A stretch of DNA of 9,844 bases, taken from Mariniphaga sp. GTDB taxonomy: Bacteria > Bacteroidota > Bacteroidia > Bacteroidales > Prolixibacteraceae. Each line of letters begins with the position of its first letter. Position 1 is the stretch's first letter. The notes below the pieces were generated by a model. It had not been told where the DNA came from. It saw only the letters and a list, made by a program, of their open reading frames with translations, and did no database searches. This document shows positions 1 through 7,560 of this stretch, in pieces. The position numbers and the translations under genes were made by a program. The stretch spans positions 1-9,844 of the forward strand of contig JABMQB010000109.1 of NCBI GenBank assembly GCA_013203525.1. The letters run 5' to 3'.

Positions 1-867
1 GAAAAGGGATTTTTAGATTCAACAACTTTTATACCGAACATTCAAAAACTATATCAGGCTAATAAGGTATTTTTTATAATAATTATACTATTCCTGATAA
101 TAACCGTTATTGCTTTTTTTCTTAAAAAAAGGAGAAATCTTAAAGTTCTTTTAGTGTCTTTGGGTGTCTCACTAATTATTTTATCTATTCTGTTTATGGT
201 CGGTCGCCAATTCGAATATCGATATTTTATTCCGGCTTTATATTTATTCCCATTAATTGTTTTTCTTTTAGCTACAAACCTCAGTTACATTATTTTCAAA
301 AAGAAAAATATCTTACTTATTAACTCCCTAATGATATTTTGTATATTGATTGTTTTTAACATGCAATTAAAAAAATTGCCATCTAAAACCAGGCATATTT
401 CAATATCAGTAGCTCAAAAAATGGAAACCTTTAATTTTATTCAAACGTTACCAAAAGATTCGATAAAAGTAATTGGTTCACGATATTCCGGCAATCCATA
501 TAAAGAATATGCTATGATGTTTACCGGGGCTTATGCAGGGAAGTATCCTAATAAATTATATAAACCGTTATTAGGTAAGCTCTATCCTAATTCATATCTC
601 TACCACGTTTGGGATCATACTTTTCATCAGTGGGGAGAACCTTTGAAAATAAATAAAGCTGGATTAAAGTTTTATTTGTATAGTCCAAGAACTGAAAATA
701 TAGACCAAATTCTGAATGATTTAAAACATACTATGCCTGAAAATCTTGATTTTAACACAAATCAAATATTTTTTAATCAAGAAAATACTAATTCAGTACA
801 TATTGTTGAAATTATTGAAAAAGAAGATTCCAATTCAGAATTGAATTCAAATCAAACAGACAAATGA
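1..867 (+). CDS. GT-C/family 39-like membrane glycosyltransferase, C-terminal part (5' end outside window)
   Basis: The frame is open from the first base, so this is the 3' portion (288 residues visible) of a longer gene; the GTG at 154 is only an internal codon and not a credible start. Hydrophobic stretches at visible residues about 23-41, 48-67, 74-98 and 103-121 look like the last four membrane helices. They are followed by a soluble tail of about 165 residues. The EYRYFIPAL segment (residues 72-80), just before a hydrophobic helix, resembles the RY-x-LP region of ArnT/PMT-type family 39 enzymes, which move sugar from a polyprenyl-phosphate carrier to an acceptor on the periplasmic side. 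The N-terminal catalytic loop with the expected acidic residues is not in view, so the family call is an inference from the tail and the neighbours. Its stop overlaps the next start in an ATGA (864-867), which suggests one transcript and translational coupling. It could also be a non-catalytic polytopic membrane protein. Confidence 0.6.
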   Translation, partial: EKGFLDSTTFIPNIQKLYQANKVFFIIIILFLIITVIAFFLKKRRNLKVLLVSLGVSLIILSILFMVGRQFEYRYFIPALYLFPLIVFLLATNLSYIIFKKKNILLINSLMIFCILIVFNMQLKKLPSKTRHISISVAQKMETFNFIQTLPKDSIKVIGSRYSGNPYKEYAMMFTGAYAGKYPNKLYKPLLGKLYPNSYLYHVWDHTFHQWGEPLKINKAGLKFYLYSPRTENIDQILNDLKHTMPENLDFNTNQIFFNQENTNSVHIVEIIEKEDSNSELNSNQTDK

Positions 868-3143
868 AAAAAAATCTGATCACCATATTTATCATCCTGA
901 TATTATCATCGGTAGCTTTCTTTTTTATTTTTAAACCGGTATTACAACATCCAAATGCCTATTTGTATTCTAAAGGTGGCGATGCTGTAAAAAGCTATTT
1001 TAATTTTTCATATTACCTGAAATTCGATGAAGGCATAAAACACGACGGCATTAATTACCCTTATGGGGATCATCTTCAATACATTAATTCGCATCCACTT
1101 TATGTTCAGGTTTTAAAATTTGTTGATAAGAATATTTACCCCATTGCAAACAATGGTGTTGCAATTATGAACCTGACTATGATCTTATCGTTAATGCTGG
1201 CAATACCCTTTATATTTTTGATTCTCCGAAGGTTTTCGCTTCCACGATGGTATGCAGCAATTCTGGCAATTATCCTACTTTTCCTTACCCCCCAATTCGA
1301 CCGGATTTTAGGTCATTTTGAAATGGTATATGCTTTTTTCCTGCCCATGTTTTGGTATTTACTAATTCGATGGAAAGAAGGAAAAAAACAATGGCTATGG
1401 GCATCGCTACTTGTAATTGCCGGATTAATTGGGGGATTTACCAGCGCATATTATGCTTCGTTTTATGCCATATTTCTTTTAGGAGTGTTGTTTGTTGAAC
1501 TGTGGAAAAACCGCAAAAACCTGAAAAATTACTGGAAAACAGCATTGTACTTATTTGTAATAGCTATCATCCCGCTTGTTATTGTAAAAGGACTGGTTTC
1601 AGCAACCGACTGGGTTACTGACCGACCTTTCAATCCATATGGATTTTATGTTTATCATGCCGATTTTCTTAGTGTATTCCTTCCTTTTATATCGCCATTA
1701 AAAACACTTGTAGGAAATGTTATTGATATGGATTTCCAATGGGAAGGCAGGGCATATGTTGGATTGCCTGCAACATTACTTGCTGTATCAATATTTATCA
1801 CCGGAATTTACAATCTGATATCAAAGAAAAAAGTAAGCTGGAGAATTTTTGCTCCTGATAAAAAGATGAATGCATTTTTCTATGCTGCCATCCTTGTCCT
1901 TCTTTTTGCCATGTGTATCCCATTTAAATATGGGTTTGGTTTCTTGCTCGAACTGGTACCTCCTGTTAAACAATTCAGGGCACTTGGACGGTTTACCTGG
2001 ATATTCTATTATGTTTTCACAGTTTATGCCGCGCTGTTTTTTTACAAACTCTACCGCTTATTCAGATTAAAAAGATTTCCATTACCTGGGATCCTGATTC
2101 TGATTTTTGTAATCGTATACTGGTCGCTTGATGCCGGAATTAATATTCGGAGAAGTACCGAACGTTTATTAAATAACAATGATAAACTGGAATCATCTGA
2201 TGACGAATTCCTTGGCCGTTTTCAGGAAGCTGGTGTTAATCCGAATGATTATCAGGCCATATTTTTCCTTCCCTATGCAAGCACTTGTGGCGATAAATTG
2301 TTATTTGAAAAAGGGATGAACGCTTTTTCCGATGCAATGAAGTGTTCTTATCATACAGGATTGCCTTTAGTTCAAAGTTTTTCACCAAGGCTGTCATTTA
2401 CCAATGCATTGAGCAGTATTCAAATGCTGGCCGATTCGGCAATCAGAAAAACCAGGCTGGATGATATGAATGAAAAACCATTGCTTTTGGTTTGTACCAA
2501 AGAAAAGATGAATAAACAGGAAACCTGGCTTCAATCCAAAGCAAAAGTATTTTGGGAGGATGATTATATCACTTTATCCACTTTGCCATTAAGTGTTTTC
2601 AGCAACAGTTATCAAAACTGGGTTCAAATGGCGGATACTGTAAAAACAAAACTTTCGGGAGCAGGAAAAATATACTCTGATTCCATTGCCAACCAATCTA
2701 TAATATATGTTGATTATGAAGATATTTATTCGCTTAATAAATTTAGTGGAAACGGTGCTTTTTACGAAAAAAGTGGAGATTTTGAATTATTAAACGATTC
2801 ATTAAACAGCGATTTTATTTCCGGGCAATACGAGATTTCATTCTGGTTGTATGTTGATGACCGCAAATATGATATGCCTAAAGCAACGATTATAATATCC
2901 GATTCAGAAAAAAATAAGGTGAATGAAAAACGATTAAATACCCGTGAAGTCCATAATGTTTATAACCATTGGATCAGGGTGGCAGATAAAATTGATCTGA
3001 AACCCGGTTTTACAATACAATTAAATATTAGGGGCGATTATATTGCAGTGGATGATATTCTAGTTAAACCTGTAAGCTCTGATGTTTTAGTTAAGGTTTC
3101 AAATGATTTTGAATTGTTTAATAATTTCCCTTATATTCCTTAA
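864..3143 (+). CDS. GT-C-like polytopic membrane protein with a large C-terminal periplasmic domain
   Basis: This 759-residue protein is probably an inner-membrane glycosyltransferase of the GT-C fold; no exact family is recognised. A first helix (about 5-24) is followed by an outward loop with GGDAVKSYF (38-46), whose Asp40 sits where GT-C enzymes carry a catalytic acid. Further helices lie near 98-121, 128-142, 154-169, 178-212, 226-245, 300-318, 337-352, 375-397 and 408-420. A conserved-looking FRALGRF (371-377) precedes a late helix, as in many GT-C proteins. Residues from about 430 form a soluble domain with Cys475 and Cys493, which might pair in the periplasm. Residues about 612-736 look like a beta-sandwich with a typical ending, VDDILVKP (729-736), reminiscent of carbohydrate-binding modules. 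The start is fixed by the ATGA overlap with the upstream gene. By eye it is somewhat richer in G+C than the genes on either side, which could hint at a separate history. The glycosyltransferase call is an inference; sugar and acceptor are unknown. Confidence 0.6.
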   Translation: MKKNLITIFIILILSSVAFFFIFKPVLQHPNAYLYSKGGDAVKSYFNFSYYLKFDEGIKHDGINYPYGDHLQYINSHPLYVQVLKFVDKNIYPIANNGVAIMNLTMILSLMLAIPFIFLILRRFSLPRWYAAILAIILLFLTPQFDRILGHFEMVYAFFLPMFWYLLIRWKEGKKQWLWASLLVIAGLIGGFTSAYYASFYAIFLLGVLFVELWKNRKNLKNYWKTALYLFVIAIIPLVIVKGLVSATDWVTDRPFNPYGFYVYHADFLSVFLPFISPLKTLVGNVIDMDFQWEGRAYVGLPATLLAVSIFITGIYNLISKKKVSWRIFAPDKKMNAFFYAAILVLLFAMCIPFKYGFGFLLELVPPVKQFRALGRFTWIFYYVFTVYAALFFYKLYRLFRLKRFPLPGILILIFVIVYWSLDAGINIRRSTERLLNNNDKLESSDDEFLGRFQEAGVNPNDYQAIFFLPYASTCGDKLLFEKGMNAFSDAMKCSYHTGLPLVQSFSPRLSFTNALSSIQMLADSAIRKTRLDDMNEKPLLLVCTKEKMNKQETWLQSKAKVFWEDDYITLSTLPLSVFSNSYQNWVQMADTVKTKLSGAGKIYSDSIANQSIIYVDYEDIYSLNKFSGNGAFYEKSGDFELLNDSLNSDFISGQYEISFWLYVDDRKYDMPKATIIISDSEKNKVNEKRLNTREVHNVYNHWIRVADKIDLKPGFTIQLNIRGDYIAVDDILVKPVSSDVLVKVSNDFELFNNFPYIP

Positions 3144-3158
3144 TTTACAAAATTGAAA

Positions 3159-4571
3159 ATGTCTCAAAAAATATATGAAAAATACTATTTCGTTTTACCC
3201 GTAATTGTATTTCTTATAATTAAGATACCCCATTTATCATTGCAATTTTTTTGGGATGAAGCCTGGTCATATTATCCGGCAGTATATAAAATGTTTGAAA
3301 GCGGTCCCGGATTATTGCCCGGTGCACTACCCTTAAATGTGGCAAAAGGGCATCCTCTTTTTTTCTTTTTCCTGAATTCAAGTTGGATGTTATTGGTCTC
3401 TGATAATCTTATTTTAATAAAACTGTTGCCATTAGTTGTATCCACTTCTTTATTGATATATAGCTATTATTTTTTAAAAAAACATTTCACGTTATTTGCA
3501 GCAAATATTGGTATTACAATCCTCAGTGTTCAATCATTAATTCTTGCACAGGCAACATTAGTTTTACCTGAAATGTTAGTTACATTGTTTCTGATAATTT
3601 GCCTTGATGCCTTTTTTTCAAAAAAGTTTCTTCTTTTTGCCATTTCCGGCACATTAATGGTTTTAACCAAAGAAACTTCAATTGTTTTTGTAAGCATGTT
3701 TATAATGTTCTATTTTTTCAAATGGTTATTCAATTCAAAAAAAGGGAATTATAAATTCTCTAAATTGATTTTCCTTGTTATTCCATTGGTTATGTATTCG
3801 GGTTACCTAATACTTCATTATTTTGAATTTGAATCCTACTTTTACAAAGATCATCTTGGGCACATAGATATTGACACTTATGTAATTAAGAAAAAAATAA
3901 ATACTGCTCTGCATTTAATTTTTACATCTTTTGGACGAACTTTATTAAGTATTGGAGCAATTATTAGTATAATATTTTTAGTTGTTAAGAAGAAAAAAAT
4001 AGCGGGTGGTAATATTCTGCTGATAATTTTAATATGTTTTATTTCTTTTATTCTTTTTTCTTCGGTTAACTTCTTTACAAAAAGATATATGTTAAATCTG
4101 TTAACCTTATTTGTTATAAGTTTTTCAATTTTAATTTCTCAAATAAAAACAAAATACATTCTTATTAATTATATTATACTCATAATTCTTGCAGCATTTC
4201 CATTGTATGAAAGTTTAACAAGTAAATCAAATTCCGACAGTGACTTAGGATATGTTGAAGCCGTAAAAGTACACCGCAATTTAGTTAATTATTGTGAAGA
4301 GCAACAGTGGTATGATATCCCAATTTCGGCAAGTTTTAATATGATTTTTTATTTACGCGACAAAAAACTACAATATCTTAAAGGAGATAAGGCTTTTTCA
4401 AAAATATCGGACATTAAAAAATTGGATGACGCTGGAATAATTGTATTTGAATCAACAATGCATCTTCCTCCGGCAGTTACTGATTCAGTTAGAAAAAATT
4501 GCACTTTAATTAAATCATTTAAAAACAAACATGCCTGGGGCGAAATATATCGGAATGAATCATTTAAATGA
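3159..4571 (+). CDS. Family 39-type (ArnT/PMT-like) membrane glycosyltransferase
   Basis: The predicted product (470 residues from the ATG) is a multi-pass inner-membrane enzyme expected to transfer a sugar from a polyprenyl-phosphate donor to an acceptor on the periplasmic face. After the first helix (about 9-27) comes the loop motif FFWDEAW (30-36), the classic Asp-Glu signature of family 39. It is followed by GHPLFFFFLNSSW (64-76), equivalent to the H-P-P/L segment of ArnT-like proteins. LTKETSIVF (169-177) and KRYMLNLL (308-315) are further family-typical landmarks. About ten hydrophobic helices extend to residue 350, and a soluble tail of about 120 residues follows. I prefer the ATG at 3159 over the in-frame TTG at 3153, which adds only two residues; neither has a strong ribosome binding site. 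The gene lies 15 bp after the preceding stop and ends 22 bp before the convergent gene, so it is probably the last gene of this plus-strand operon. The sugar specificity cannot be read. Confidence 0.78.
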   Translation: MSQKIYEKYYFVLPVIVFLIIKIPHLSLQFFWDEAWSYYPAVYKMFESGPGLLPGALPLNVAKGHPLFFFFLNSSWMLLVSDNLILIKLLPLVVSTSLLIYSYYFLKKHFTLFAANIGITILSVQSLILAQATLVLPEMLVTLFLIICLDAFFSKKFLLFAISGTLMVLTKETSIVFVSMFIMFYFFKWLFNSKKGNYKFSKLIFLVIPLVMYSGYLILHYFEFESYFYKDHLGHIDIDTYVIKKKINTALHLIFTSFGRTLLSIGAIISIIFLVVKKKKIAGGNILLIILICFISFILFSSVNFFTKRYMLNLLTLFVISFSILISQIKTKYILINYIILIILAAFPLYESLTSKSNSDSDLGYVEAVKVHRNLVNYCEEQQWYDIPISASFNMIFYLRDKKLQYLKGDKAFSKISDIKKLDDAGIIVFESTMHLPPAVTDSVRKNCTLIKSFKNKHAWGEIYRNESFK

Positions 4572-4593
4572 TACAGAATAATAATATTAATTT

Positions 4594-5883
4594 TTAAAAA
4601 GTAATTAACCTTGAAAAGTTAGACCAGGTCCATTCATGGTTCCACCAAACATCTGAATTATATTGATAATTGAATAATAAGTTGTACACGACAAAAATAA
4701 CTAATAAGAATGTGAAGGCTATTTTCACAATACGTTTCTGTGTATAAATCTTATTCAGTAAGAATGCTAATGGAATAACCATAAACGGATAAAATCCAAT
4801 TAATGCCCGGTAACCTGTAGCCGAGCTAAATGTTGGCCTCCACCAACTACTATTAATATAAATAATGACAATCATTATTATTAAGGTTGCGAGCGAATTT
4901 AACTTCTTTTTAATAACCAGATAAATCAGGCTGCAAGAGGCTAAAAACATAAGTGGTGTATAGATATACCAACCATTACGGGCGCCAAATAAAACAGTTA
5001 ATATTTTAGGTGACCATAAAAAAGGGAAGGTACCTTCATCGCGATACGAATAAAAAATATATTTCCCGGTAATTGTATGCCAATATAACATTTGTGGGAT
5101 AAAAATTACAATTCCGACAATTAACATTGTCAGTATGTAATACCAATTCTTAAAAAATAATTTTAACCTGTTGCGAAAATCATTAATGTTCGTTATTCCA
5201 TAAAAGAAAAAGTATAATACAATCAGAATATTCGTAGGTCGAATTAGAGTTGCTAATCCTAAAGGTATCGAAACCATCAAAATATTTTTAAAGCATTGTT
5301 TATCATAAAATCGAGGTACAAAATAAACAAACATAGAAATTAAACTGAACGAATATGCATGCGACATTCCAGGGCTAATTAGCGAATAGTAATATAAATT
5401 TGTTGCGAAGAATATTAATAAAGTTGTCCAAAATGAAATTTTCTTTGAAAAATATCTCCTTAGGCTTTTATAAAGGAAGAGTAATCCTAAACCAACATAA
5501 AATATTGTTGCTAAAAGTATCCACATAAAATACACAGAGGTATATCCATCCGCTTCAAGTTCAAAATAAATACTTGAAAAATGAGCTATAAAAAAGAAAG
5601 GTATTTGCATTATTGCAATACCACATGTATACATATTCAGTTTTACTCCAGGTTTATAGTCTTTTGCCCAATGCATTTTTCCCATGTCATCCCAATCATA
5701 AATAAAAAAATGTGGGAGATATTGGTAGTATCCCTCCGAGTCAGAACGCATAACAAATTTTTCGGCAGGAATATGTTTTGTGTTTTTATAAATGAGATTG
5801 CCCGTTATACCGAGTGCATAAAAAATAATGAAAAACTTCACTATTTTTATTGCTGTCCAGTATGTGATCTTTTTTCTTCCCAT
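4594..5883 (-). CDS. GT-C-like polytopic membrane protein (putative glycosyltransferase)
   Basis: The 429-residue product has about ten hydrophobic segments (near 12-31, 86-103, 113-139, 149-168, 174-190, 199-229, 247-266, 303-324, 328-344, 360-378 and 386-405), so it sits in the inner membrane. The loop after the first helix carries RSDSEGYYQYLP (46-57). An Asp/Glu pair placed there is what GT-C glycosyltransferases use for catalysis or metal binding. LATLIRPTNIL (210-220) is a cytoplasmic-loop motif often seen in bacterial mannosyl/arabinosyl-type GT-C relatives, and GARNGWYIYTP (300-310) is another well-preserved-looking stretch. The C-terminus is rich in Trp and aromatic residues (413-423) but has no large soluble domain, unlike the plus-strand GT-C genes. 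It follows the methyltransferase stop by 20 bp and is probably the last gene of the minus-strand operon. Enzyme class is inferred from topology and motifs; donor and acceptor are unknown. Confidence 0.62.
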   Translation of the reverse strand: MGRKKITYWTAIKIVKFFIIFYALGITGNLIYKNTKHIPAEKFVMRSDSEGYYQYLPHFFIYDWDDMGKMHWAKDYKPGVKLNMYTCGIAIMQIPFFFIAHFSSIYFELEADGYTSVYFMWILLATIFYVGLGLLFLYKSLRRYFSKKISFWTTLLIFFATNLYYYSLISPGMSHAYSFSLISMFVYFVPRFYDKQCFKNILMVSIPLGLATLIRPTNILIVLYFFFYGITNINDFRNRLKLFFKNWYYILTMLIVGIVIFIPQMLYWHTITGKYIFYSYRDEGTFPFLWSPKILTVLFGARNGWYIYTPLMFLASCSLIYLVIKKKLNSLATLIIMIVIIYINSSWWRPTFSSATGYRALIGFYPFMVIPLAFLLNKIYTQKRIVKIAFTFLLVIFVVYNLLFNYQYNSDVWWNHEWTWSNFSRLITF

Positions 5884-5903
5884 ATTGTAATCTTAAAAAA
5901 CTT

Positions 5904-6647
5904 CTACTTTTTACCTGATACAATTACACTTAAACCAATAAAACGTTTGGTGAAAAAATCGACAATTTTAAAAATCCACACCAGGGAATTATAAAGTTTC
6001 ATTTGCCCCGATGGAATAGTTTTTTTCTTTAATATATTACCACTAAACCACCAACCCAATACACCCGCAAAATTAAAATACCGGCTTCGTTCAATATTCA
6101 AATTATTTTGGTTGAATAATTTATCCAGGCTCTTTCTATTATACCTCCTGTAATGTCCAAGTCCTTCATCAAAACCATTAAACAAAAACATAAATGCCGG
6201 AACCAGAATTACCAGGCAACCTCCTTCTTTTAATAATTTATAACAATTTTTTATTGCTAAATCATCATCATCAACATGCTCAATAATATTTAACGCAAAC
6301 ACCGAATCGAATTTACCAAATAGATTTTTATGTTTCTGATCAAAATCCGGGTCAATAATATCAATTTGATAAACATTTCTGAAATTTCCTTTACCTGTAT
6401 ACTTTTTCTGTAGCAAATCGCAATATTCCGACCGCATATCGCTGACAGAAATATTAAAATCATTTTCGATATAATAACCTGAAATATTACCAATGCCACT
6501 TCCAATTTCTAAAACCTCATCTTTTGTATCTGCCGAAATGGTTCTAAACATCCATTCATTAAAACGGTCAGCCTGGGCAATACTATCAAGTGTATCAAAT
6601 CCTATCTGGTCAGTTACATCTGTTGCCTCCTCTATTTTCTGCTCCAT
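5904..6647 (-). CDS. Class I SAM-dependent methyltransferase
   Basis: The 247-residue protein has a complete Rossmann-type methyltransferase core. The glycine-rich SAM-binding motif I is VLEIGSGIG (45-53), an acidic residue ends the second strand at SVSD (Asp70), and motif IV-like FDSVFALNIIEHVDDDD (113-129) contains the NxxEH signature of the Methyltransf_11/23 group. LLKEGGCLVILVPA (138-151) follows. GLGHYRRYNRKSL (162-174) is typical of a subgroup that sits beside or fused to family 2 glycosyltransferases. The C-terminal third contains hydrophobic patches (about 190-205 and 221-241), compatible with membrane association. The start codon lies inside the upstream glycosyltransferase gene (16-bp overlap), so the two are probably translated together. 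The methyl acceptor is not known; a sugar hydroxyl or lipid-linked intermediate is a guess from the context. An alternative role in quinone-type methylation is not supported by the neighbours. Confidence 0.85.
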   Translation of the reverse strand: MEQKIEEATDVTDQIGFDTLDSIAQADRFNEWMFRTISADTKDEVLEIGSGIGNISGYYIENDFNISVSDMRSEYCDLLQKKYTGKGNFRNVYQIDIIDPDFDQKHKNLFGKFDSVFALNIIEHVDDDDLAIKNCYKLLKEGGCLVILVPAFMFLFNGFDEGLGHYRRYNRKSLDKLFNQNNLNIERSRYFNFAGVLGWWFSGNILKKKTIPSGQMKLYNSLVWIFKIVDFFTKRFIGLSVIVSGKK

Positions 6648-7357
6648 ATATTATATTTCAAAATACACCAGATAGCCATGAACCCATCTTTTGCACTAAT
6701 TTTTTTCCCTTCTTCATAGGTCCTTCCATAATAGGAAATTCCAATTTCATAGATTCTTATATTTGGTATCCTCGACATTTTTGCAGTAACCTCAGGTTCA
6801 AATCCAAACCTTTTTTCCTTCAGGTTAAGTCCTTTTATAATATCCGACCGGAAAAGTTTATAACAGGTTTCCATATCGGTCAGGTTCAAATTTGTAAATA
6901 TATTTGAAATTCTTGTAAGCATCAGATTTCCTATGGAATGCCAGTAAAACAATATTCTGTGTGGTCTGCCTCCCTGAAACCGGGAACCGTAAACAACATC
7001 AGCAAAACCTTCAATTACAGGCTTTAACAAATCGTTATATTCATGTGGGTCATATTCCATATCGGCATCCTGAATAACCAAGTATGATCCTTTAGCTTCT
7101 TTTATTCCACGATGTAATGCTGCTCCCTTACCCATGTTTTTTGGTTGATGAAAAAACTTCATATTCACATCGGGATGATCACCTATATATTTATCAATAA
7201 CTTCTGCTGAACGATCATTGCTGCAATCATTCACAAGGATAAGTTCCTTTTCGAAACCACCAATCAACTCAACCTTAATTACTTTATCAAGTATCCGGGT
7301 AATTGTTTTCTCTTCATTATAAACAGGAATTATCACAGAGAGTATTGAATTTTCCAT
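6632..7357 (-). CDS. Family 2 glycosyltransferase, DPM1-like (polyprenyl-phosphate sugar synthase type)
   Basis: The 241-residue product is a GT-A fold glycosyltransferase that in related proteins moves a sugar from a nucleotide donor to dolichyl- or undecaprenyl-phosphate on the cytoplasmic face. Motifs appear in order: SVIIPVYNEEKTI (7-19), ELILVNDCSNDRS (38-50) with donor-binding Asp44, MGKGAALHRGI (75-85), the metal-binding DxD as IQDADMEYDP (95-104), VYGSRF (122-127), FGFEPEVTAKM (184-194) and GISYYGRTYEEGKKI (206-220). There are no C-terminal membrane helices, as in the short DPM1 type. The start was placed at the ATG at 7357 because family members begin right before the first strand. 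The frame stays open to 7462, but that stretch encodes a non-conserved, Lys/Glu/Leu-rich leader. It is the first gene of the minus-strand operon and probably makes the lipid-linked sugar used by the neighbouring GT-C proteins; that link is inferred. The sugar itself is undetermined. Confidence 0.85.
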   Translation of the reverse strand: MENSILSVIIPVYNEEKTITRILDKVIKVELIGGFEKELILVNDCSNDRSAEVIDKYIGDHPDVNMKFFHQPKNMGKGAALHRGIKEAKGSYLVIQDADMEYDPHEYNDLLKPVIEGFADVVYGSRFQGGRPHRILFYWHSIGNLMLTRISNIFTNLNLTDMETCYKLFRSDIIKGLNLKEKRFGFEPEVTAKMSRIPNIRIYEIGISYYGRTYEEGKKISAKDGFMAIWCILKYNIWSRK

Positions 7358-7411
7358 ATTTGAATTATTATGCTTCCAGACCAACAGAATTATATGAAGT
7401 TTTAATTTTTT

Positions 7412-7455
7412 TTCTTCCAATTCTCTTGGTTCAATTATTAATGAGAATTGAAGAA
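7412..7455. repeat. 13-bp inverted repeat with one-base bulge (stem-loop)
   Basis: The left arm (7412-7425, core TTCTTC-C-AATTCTC) is complementary to the right arm (7443-7455, GAGAATTGAAGAA) except for one unpaired C at 7418, with a 17-nt AT-rich loop between them. It lies in the leader of the minus-strand glycosyltransferase operon, 55 bp before its chosen start. It is not followed by a T-run in either direction of transcription, so it does not look like a simple terminator. It could be a structured mRNA leader or a regulator-binding site; the role is unknown. Confidence 0.5.
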
Positions 7456-7459
7456 CACC

Positions 7460-7467
7460 CAAAAATA
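7460..7467 (-). promoter_or_regulatory. Possible Bacteroidota -7 element for the glycosyltransferase operon
   Basis: On the minus strand this reads TATTTTTG, which fits the Bacteroidota -7 consensus TAnnTTTG. A matching upstream TTTG at the usual spacing is not evident. If it is used, transcription would start near 7453, at the outer end of the inverted repeat, giving a leader of about 97 nt before the start at 7357. In AT-rich DNA such matches occur by chance. Confidence 0.25.
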
Positions 7468-7537
7468 AGGATATTTAAATATAAATTGATGTTTATACTT
7501 TGTCAAATTAATTGTTTTTATTTTTGAAGTGAACGTT

Positions 7538-7545
7538 TAACTTTG
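7538..7545 (+). promoter_or_regulatory. Possible Bacteroidota -7 element for the transporter-remnant/coaD genes
   Basis: The octamer TAACTTTG matches the TAnnTTTG consensus exactly. A weak -33 candidate (ATTG, 7511-7514) lies 23 bp upstream. Transcription would begin about 10 nt before the ATG at 7561, giving a very short leader. It could drive the shortened transporter gene, coaD and the downstream thioredoxin-like gene together, because the gaps between them are small. Confidence 0.35.
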
Positions 7546-7560
7546 ATAAAAACAATTTGA

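Noticed and set aside
154..867. A GTG-started gene of 237 residues.
   Set aside because: The same frame is open without a stop from base 1 and encodes another membrane helix upstream of the GTG, so the gene simply enters from outside the window.
3153..3158. A TTG start for the family 39-type gene.
   Set aside because: It adds only two residues, and an ATG follows at once at 3159; no ribosome binding site favours the TTG.
4587..4608. AT-only palindromic stretch (TTTTTAAAAA core) as a bidirectional terminator.
   Set aside because: The stem is only five A-T pairs with mismatched flanks and would be very weak; it also lies partly inside the end of the minus-strand gene.
5581..5994. Open frames lying antisense to the minus-strand genes (for example 5581-5994 and 6590-6907 on the plus strand).
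   Set aside because: They are covered by strong coding genes on the other strand, have no recognisable domains, and look like shadows.
7358..7462. A 35-residue N-terminal extension of the DPM1-like glycosyltransferase.
   Set aside because: It would begin far ahead of the first GT-A strand, has no family-like sequence, and overlaps the inverted repeat; the ATG at 7357 fits the family.
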